Below, piece by piece: positions 59,408-64,000 of a DNA stretch of 64,000 bases (the stretch's first letter is position 1; every line of letters starts with the position of its first letter). Source of the stretch: Streptomyces phaeofaciens (lineage in GTDB: Bacteria; Actinomycetota; Actinomycetes; Streptomycetales; Streptomycetaceae); the NCBI RefSeq assembly GCF_014648915.1, contig NZ_BMSA01000001.1, positions 124,001 to 188,000 on the forward strand. Reading direction: 5' to 3'. The notes under the pieces are model-generated. The model was not told where the DNA came from. It searched no databases and worked only from the letters and a program-made list of their open reading frames with translations. The position numbers were made by a program, and so were the translations under genes.

Positions 59408-60195
59408 GTGCCGGTCTCCTTGGGTGGTGCGGGCGCCAGGTGCGTGCTCGGGTCCTTGAGCGGGGTGAGCAGGACGTCGGTGCGGCTCGCCGCGAGCAGG
59501 GTGCGGTCGGGAACCTCCTGCCAGCGGGGATCGTCGTCGTACGGTTCGGAGGCCACCACCGTGCGGACGCCGGGCTCCGTGAGGTACCAGAGGGTGTCGC
59601 CCCAGGCGGTCGCGGTGATCGTGTCGCCGTTGGTGAGGAGCAGGTTGAGGCGGGAGCCGGGGGCCGCCGCGGCGACCTCCAGGACCGTGTCGGTCAGCGC
59701 CTGGCCCTCGGGGTCGCCGGCCCGCAGCCGGGCCAGGACCAGGGCCCACACGAACGCGGAGTCGTTGCGTGCCTCCATCGACAGCACATCGGCCGCCGGC
59801 AGCGTCCGGGCGAGCGCCGCCAGGGAACGCGGCCAGCCCGTGACCGCCCCGTTGTGGCTGAACAGCCAGGTCCCGGCCGCGAACGGCGCCGCGGCGGCCT
59901 CCGCGTCGGCCCCGGCCAGCGTCGCGTCCCGTACGGCGGCCAGCAGCGCGCCCGAGCGGACCACCCGGGCCAGGTCGGCGAAGGACAGGTCCGCCCAGAC
60001 GGGCCCGGCCCGGCGGTAGCGGGCCGGCACCGGGTCGCCCTCGGCGTACCAACCCACCCCGAAACCGTCGGCGTTGACCGTCCCGTACCGCTGTCGCCGG
60101 GGTGCCCACGACTGGCGGTACAGGCTGTGCCCGGGCTCCACGAGGACGCTGCCGAGCGCCGTGTCGGGTCCCAGGTAGGCGAGGTGACGGCACAT
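59404..60195 (-). CDS. egtC: Gamma-glutamyl hercynylcysteine sulfoxide amidohydrolase EgtC
   Basis: 263 residues of the class II glutamine-amidotransferase (Ntn) family. It begins MCRHLAYLGP, so Cys2 becomes the nucleophile after Met removal. Other family blocks are NADGFGVGWYAEGDPVPARY, FSHNGAVTGW and ARNDSAFVWALVL. It removes the gamma-glutamyl group to give hercynylcysteine sulfoxide. The start shares one base with the egtB stop (TGATG) and its stop overlaps egtD. Confidence 0.95.
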   Translation of the reverse strand: MCRHLAYLGPDTALGSVLVEPGHSLYRQSWAPRRQRYGTVNADGFGVGWYAEGDPVPARYRRAGPVWADLSFADLARVVRSGALLAAVRDATLAGADAEAAAAPFAAGTWLFSHNGAVTGWPRSLAALARTLPAADVLSMEARNDSAFVWALVLARLRAGDPEGQALTDTVLEVAAAAPGSRLNLLLTNGDTITATAWGDTLWYLTEPGVRTVVASEPYDDDPRWQEVPDRTLLAASRTDVLLTPLKDPSTHLAPAPPKETGT

Positions 60196-61511
60196 CAGAC
60201 GGCCCCCGAGCGGGCGGTGCGGAACCCGGAGAAGATCTGCCGCCGCACCGGGTAGTCCCAGTTGCGGAAGGTGCCCCGGCAGGCGACCGGGTCCACCGCG
60301 AACGAACCGCCGCGCAGCACCTTGTGTTCCGGGCCGAAGAACACCTCCGAGTACTCCTTGTACGGGAACGCCCGGAACCCGGGGTAGGGCAGGAAGTCGC
60401 TCGCCGTCCACTCCCAGACGTCGCCGATCAACTGCCGTACGCCGAGCGGGGACGCGCCCTGCGGATAGCTTCCGGCGGGGGCCGGGCGGAGATGGCGCTG
60501 CCCGAGGTTGGCGTGCTCGGGCGTGGGGTCGGCGTCGCCCCACGGGTAGCGCATCGAGCCGCCGGTCGCCGGGTCGAAACGGGCCGCCTTCTCCCACTCG
60601 GTCTCGGTGGGCAGCCGGCGTCCGGCCCAGCGGGCGTAGGCGTCGGCCTCGTACCAGCACACGTGCAGCACCGGCTCGTCGGGCGGCACCACCTCGGTGA
60701 TCCCGAACCGGCGGCGCAGCCACTGCGCGCCGTCCCGGTGCCAGAACAGCGGGGCGTGCAGCCCGTGCCGCCGGACGTGCGCCCAGCCCTCCTTCGTCCA
60801 CCAGCGCTCGTCGTCGTAGCCGCCGTCGTCGATGAACGTCTGGTAGGCGGCGTTCGTGACCGGGGTGGTGTCGATGTGGAAGGGGGCCACCTCGCGCCGG
60901 TGCGCGGGGCGTTCGTTGTCCAGCGCCCACGGCTCTCCGGAGGTGCCCATGGTGAACGGGCCGCCGGGGACGAGGACTTCGGCCGGGCCGGTGAACAGCG
61001 GGGCCGGGTCGGGGTCGGGGGCGGTCAGGGCCTGCGGGCCGGTGCGGAGCTGATGGGTGATCAGCATCGTCTCGTCGTGCTGCTGTTCGTGCTGCGCGAT
61101 CATCCCGAAGGCGAACCCCGCCTCGGTCAGCCGCGTGCCGTGGAAGTCGGCCGACTCCAGCAGGTCCGTCACCCGGCCGCGCACCTCCGCCGCGTACTTA
61201 CGTGCCTCGGCGGGCGGCAGCAGCGGCAGCGACGGACGCTCGGAGCGAGGGTGCTCGAACGCGTCGTACAGGCCGTCGATCTCGGGGCGCATCGCCTCGC
61301 GGCCGGCCACCGTGCGCAGCAGCCACAGCTCCTCCTGGTTGCCGATGTGGGCGAGGTCCCACACCAGCGGGGACATCAGCGGGGAGTGCTGGGCGGTGAG
61401 GTCGGGGTCCTCGACGCAGGTGGTCAGGAGGGTGGTGCGCTCGCGGGCGGTGGTGAGGGTGGCGAGCGCGCGGGCGCGGAGGGTGTCGGCGTCCAGGGCG
61501 GGCTCGGTCAT
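60195..61511 (-). CDS. egtB: Hercynine oxygenase (sulfoxide synthase) EgtB
   Basis: 438 residues. An N-terminal DinB-like helical domain provides iron ligands: a His in WDLAHIGNQEELWLL (about 55) and two in AQHEQQHDETM (about 140). A C-terminal FGE-sulfatase-like domain follows from PGGPFTMGTSG through RRLPTETEWEKAARF, GDVWEWTASDF and KVLRGGSF. It joins hercynine and gamma-glutamylcysteine with O2 to give the sulfoxide. ATG 61511 overlaps the egtA stop (ATGA). Full length and all recognisable motifs intact. Confidence 0.96.
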   Translation of the reverse strand: MTEPALDADTLRARALATLTTARERTTLLTTCVEDPDLTAQHSPLMSPLVWDLAHIGNQEELWLLRTVAGREAMRPEIDGLYDAFEHPRSERPSLPLLPPAEARKYAAEVRGRVTDLLESADFHGTRLTEAGFAFGMIAQHEQQHDETMLITHQLRTGPQALTAPDPDPAPLFTGPAEVLVPGGPFTMGTSGEPWALDNERPAHRREVAPFHIDTTPVTNAAYQTFIDDGGYDDERWWTKEGWAHVRRHGLHAPLFWHRDGAQWLRRRFGITEVVPPDEPVLHVCWYEADAYARWAGRRLPTETEWEKAARFDPATGGSMRYPWGDADPTPEHANLGQRHLRPAPAGSYPQGASPLGVRQLIGDVWEWTASDFLPYPGFRAFPYKEYSEVFFGPEHKVLRGGSFAVDPVACRGTFRNWDYPVRRQIFSGFRTARSGAV

Positions 61512-62818
61512 GGGCGGAGGTCCTTCCCGTACGCGCGGGTGTCCGTGCCGCGCAGGCGGTCGAGCTGGTCGTCGGCGGGGGTGCGCCCGGTCAGCACATA
61601 GCGGTCCCGGAACGCCGTGACGGCGTCCAGGACGGCCGGGGTGACCCCGAGCCGGGGCAGGGCCTCCAGGGCCGCCGCGAAGCAGATGACGGCGGCCTCG
61701 TGCAGCTCGGGGTCGGTCAGTCCGTCGCGGGCCGCGTCGATCCACAGCGGATTGTGCGGGGCGGGCAGCGGCACCGCCCGCTCGGCCAGGGGTTTCACGG
61801 CGCGGTAGGCCGTCTCGGCGGCCTGGGGGTCGTCGAACAGCGCCGTGGTCACGGCGACCGGAACGATCCAGCCGTCCTCGCCGGACTGCGCGTCGATCAT
61901 GCGCAGCTCCAGGTGGCCGCGTGGTCTGACCGGGGGGAACAGGGTGGTCAGGTGGTAGTCGAGATCGGCCCGGGTGGGCTCCCCGGTGCGGGTCCACTCG
62001 CGGAACGTCAGCCGCTCGGGCACGTCCCACGGGCCGTTCTCGCGCCGTACGCACATCACCGGTGCGTCGAGCACGTGCCGGGCCCAGGCCGCGCGCGGAT
62101 CGCCGTCCAGGGCGGGGGCGCCCGCGCGGCCGGCGCCGATCTCCGTCCACAGCAGCTGCCGGCTGGAGCGCCAGCCGGTGGCGACGCCGCGGAGGAACGG
62201 AGAGTTGGCGAAGGCCGCCGTCAGGACCGCGCCCAGGGTGTTCGCCAGCCACCAGCGCCGTCCGTGTCCGAGCGGGCCGGGCTCCTCGTAGCCGGCGTCC
62301 AGGCAGACCTGTACGGAGGCCGAGGTGCACATCATGGCGCGGCCTGCCGGGCCCGTACGGTCCAGGCACGCCTCCATGGCGTCGTAGCGCGGCTCGCGCA
62401 GATACCGGCGGGGGACGTGCCAGGGGTCCGTGCCGAGGCCCGTGAGGGTGAGGTCCTGCTCCCGCAGGGCCGCGCGGACGGCCGCCAGGTCGGCGGAGAC
62501 GATGCCGATGCACTCGGTGAGGGAGGCGGCGGGCGGCGAGCTGAGTTCCAGCTGGCCGCCGGGTTCGACGGTGAGCGCCGAGCCCAGGGGCACGCTCTCC
62601 AGTGCGGCGTAGGCCGCCTCGAGTCGTTCGGGTGTCACGGGGAGCCGCGGTGTGCGCAGCTCGTGGACCAGCCACTCCAGCTCGATTCCCACGGTGGTGG
62701 GTGGTCCGGTCTTGAAGCAGATGCCCTTGACGAGGGCCTCCACCTCGGCTTCGGTAAGGGCGTCTCGGTGCTCCGTACAGTCGGTCGGGTCGGTACCGTC
62801 GCTGGCCGAATCGGACAT
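61508..62818 (-). CDS. egtA: Glutamate-cysteine ligase EgtA
   Basis: 436 residues of the GCS2 family. Signature segments are TVGIELEWLVHELR, VEPGGQLELSSPPAASL, RAMMCTSASVQVCLDAG, WWLANTLGAVLTAAFANSPF and FREWTRTGEPT, ending in RGHLELRMIDAQSGEDGW. It makes gamma-glutamylcysteine, the sulfur donor for EgtB. ATG 62818 has AGGAGG eight bases upstream; an earlier in-frame start would run through the leader hairpin. It is first gene of the operon, and a dyad and a hairpin lie upstream. Confidence 0.95.
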   Translation of the reverse strand: MSDSASDGTDPTDCTEHRDALTEAEVEALVKGICFKTGPPTTVGIELEWLVHELRTPRLPVTPERLEAAYAALESVPLGSALTVEPGGQLELSSPPAASLTECIGIVSADLAAVRAALREQDLTLTGLGTDPWHVPRRYLREPRYDAMEACLDRTGPAGRAMMCTSASVQVCLDAGYEEPGPLGHGRRWWLANTLGAVLTAAFANSPFLRGVATGWRSSRQLLWTEIGAGRAGAPALDGDPRAAWARHVLDAPVMCVRRENGPWDVPERLTFREWTRTGEPTRADLDYHLTTLFPPVRPRGHLELRMIDAQSGEDGWIVPVAVTTALFDDPQAAETAYRAVKPLAERAVPLPAPHNPLWIDAARDGLTDPELHEAAVICFAAALEALPRLGVTPAVLDAVTAFRDRYVLTGRTPADDQLDRLRGTDTRAYGKDLRP

Positions 62819-62849
62819 GTCGGGATCCTCCTGAGATTCCACCATGCCA

Positions 62850-62878
62850 CCGGTCGGGCCTCGGGGCGGCCCGACCGG
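62850..62878 (-). promoter_or_regulatory. Hairpin in the egtA leader
   Basis: CCGGTCGGGCC and GGCCCGACCGG form a perfect 11-bp stem with a 7-base loop, starting 32 bp upstream of the egtA start codon and just beyond the ribosome site. It could modulate translation or early termination of the egt transcript. Confidence 0.55.
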
Positions 62879-62908
62879 CATCGCTCGTCCCACCCAAGAC
62901 CCTCGTCC

Positions 62909-62932
62909 CGATTCGCACAAGGGTGCGTATCG
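62909..62932. promoter_or_regulatory. Dyad operator candidate upstream of egtA
   Basis: CGATTCGCAC-AAGG-GTGCGTATCG has 9 of 10 paired positions across a 4-base centre. It lies 91 bp upstream of the egtA start and 216 bp before the PARG-like gene, so it could control either. The rest of the 329-bp gap (62819-63147) holds the leader hairpin and no convincing gene. Confidence 0.55.
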
Positions 62933-63147
62933 GCGATTTTGGGGACCGGGAGCCTCCGGTTCCATGCCGGTTTGAGGCTGTTTCCTGGGCGTTTACGACC
63001 GTGTCGTCGACGTGTTGCCGCGCCGGAAAACGCGTTGCACGCCAGGTCCAGGATCACTCACGATGCGTGCATGAGCACGACGGGGGAGACGGACGGGGCG
63101 CGAGCGACCGCGCACCGCACACTCATGGCGTCCACGGGGGTGGCGCC

Positions 63148-63981
63148 ATGAGCGCACGGCTGCGCGGTATCGCACGGGAGACGGAGGCGATCGTCGCGGC
63201 GGGCGCCTACCGGGCCTCCGACGGGCGCGAGGTGTCCCTCGCGGCGGCCGTCGAGGCCGCCCGGGCCGGCACCAGCACGGTCGGGCCGGGGCCGGTCGAG
63301 GTACCGGACCTGCCGCCGGCGGAGACGGTCCTGGAGGTCACGGGCGAGAGCAGCGCCGAGGCCGCCCGCCGCCTCGCGGACCGGCCGGTCGCCGTCCTGA
63401 ACTTCGCCTCCGCCCGCAATCCCGGCGGCGGCTACCTCAACGGCGCCCAGGCGCAGGAGGAGGCCCTGTGCCGGGCCTCCGCGCTGTACACCTGCCTGCT
63501 CGGGGCGCCGGACTTCTACGCGTACCACCGCGCCCATCGCGACCCGTTCTATACCGACCGGGTCATCCACTCCCCGGCCGTACCGGTCTTCCGCGACGAC
63601 CGCGGCCGGCTCCTCGACGAGCCCTTCACCGCCGGATTCCTGACCGCCGCCGCGCCGAACGCGGGCGTGGTGCTGCGGACGGCCCCGGAGCGCGCGGCCG
63701 ATCTGCCGGGCGCCCTGGCGGTCCGCGCCGAGCGGGTCCTGGAGACGGCGGCGGCCCACGGCTACCGGCGCCTGGTCCTGGGGGCCTGGGGCTGCGGCGT
63801 GTTCCGCAACGACCCGGTCCAGGTGGCGACCGCCTTCCGCGCCCTTCTCACCCCGGGGGGTCGTTTCGCCCACACATTCGAACAGGTGACGTTCGGGGTG
63901 CTGGACCGGACGGCGGGCAGCGTGGTGCGGGGGGCGTTCGAGCGGGTGTTCGGCCAGGAGGGCGTCCGGTCTGCGGAGTAA
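63148..63981 (+). CDS. Microbial PARG-like (TIGR02452 family) ADP-ribose hydrolase
   Basis: 277 residues of the microbial-type poly(ADP-ribose) glycohydrolase family. The signature is VLNFASARNPGGGYLNGAQA then QEEALCRASALYTCL, giving GGG-x6-QEE, in which the second Glu is catalytic in characterised bacterial PARGs. FYTDRVIHSPAVPVFRDD and LGAWGCGVFRNDP are further macrodomain-like blocks. It would remove ADP-ribose from proteins or hydrolyse ADP-ribose polymers. ATG 63148 is used; a 26-codon open frame at 63071-63151 overlaps it as ATGA. It is divergent from egtA and the last complete gene in the window. Confidence 0.85.
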   Translation: MSARLRGIARETEAIVAAGAYRASDGREVSLAAAVEAARAGTSTVGPGPVEVPDLPPAETVLEVTGESSAEAARRLADRPVAVLNFASARNPGGGYLNGAQAQEEALCRASALYTCLLGAPDFYAYHRAHRDPFYTDRVIHSPAVPVFRDDRGRLLDEPFTAGFLTAAAPNAGVVLRTAPERAADLPGALAVRAERVLETAAAHGYRRLVLGAWGCGVFRNDPVQVATAFRALLTPGGRFAHTFEQVTFGVLDRTAGSVVRGAFERVFGQEGVRSAE

Positions 63982-64000
63982 CCGCCTCCGGCCTCAGGTC

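Overview
The window is Streptomyces-like chromosomal DNA. GC is very high, third codon positions are almost always G or C, GTG starts are frequent, genes are coupled by 4-bp GTGA/ATGA overlaps, and the content includes ergothioneine, ornithine-lipid, class F sortase and SpoIIE-phosphatase genes. From memory, the order rmdA - LysR - sdhCAB - olsBA - uvrA-like - egtABCD resembles the S. coelicolor SCO0910-SCO0930 neighbourhood; this was not checked. I saw no tRNA, rRNA, CRISPR array, transposase or integrase.

Layout. 1-4.1 kb: the start of an amidase, a FadR-type regulator, and a four-gene operon for oxidative L-fucose (or related deoxysugar) catabolism. 4.1-9.2 kb: lipase maturation factor-like membrane protein, a small secreted protein, a PAS-GAF-PP2C-kinase phosphatase, and an Fpg/Nei glycosylase. 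9.3-12.8 kb: an ECF sigma/anti-sigma operon and a divergent CapA-like protein. 12.8-14.7 kb: MarR regulator with a divergent hydrolase and paired operators, then a universal stress protein. 14.8-22.9 kb: a LysX fusion (lysyl-phosphatidylglycerol synthase plus lysyl-tRNA synthetase) and envelope genes (polysaccharide deacetylase, class F sortase, two small anchored proteins, DUF4239 protein, proline-rich wall protein). 23.1-27.4 kb: a repeat lipoprotein, a DUF574 methyltransferase and an RmdA-like c-di-GMP enzyme. 27.5-31.9 kb: LysR and sdhCAB. 32-34.9 kb: olsBA and an NAD-dependent reductase. 34.9-43.2 kb: HAD protein, small membrane protein, UvrA2-like ATPase, luciferase-like oxidoreductase, BBE-type flavoenzyme, LuxR-TPR regulator, HAD phosphatase, dodecin.

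43.4-58.4 kb is a complete Wzx/Wzy-type exopolysaccharide locus. It has an initiating sugar-phosphate transferase, a hexapeptide acetyltransferase, two GT4 glycosyltransferases, a GDP-mannose 3,5-epimerase-like enzyme, polymerase, a chain-length protein with a degenerate kinase domain, and a flippase. It also has a secreted propeller/Fn3 protein, a TagD-like cytidylyltransferase, a CDP-alcohol phosphotransferase and a secreted beta-helix protein. Five genes (polymerase to cytidylyltransferase) are joined by 4-bp overlaps. The cytidylyltransferase/CDP-alcohol transferase pair suggests a phospho-alcohol decoration. This is the best candidate for an undescribed system here.

58.4-62.8 kb is the ergothioneine operon egtABCD on the minus strand, with a dyad and a leader hairpin upstream of egtA. 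A PARG-like gene closes the window. Themes are envelope and lipid remodelling, redox protection and signalling.
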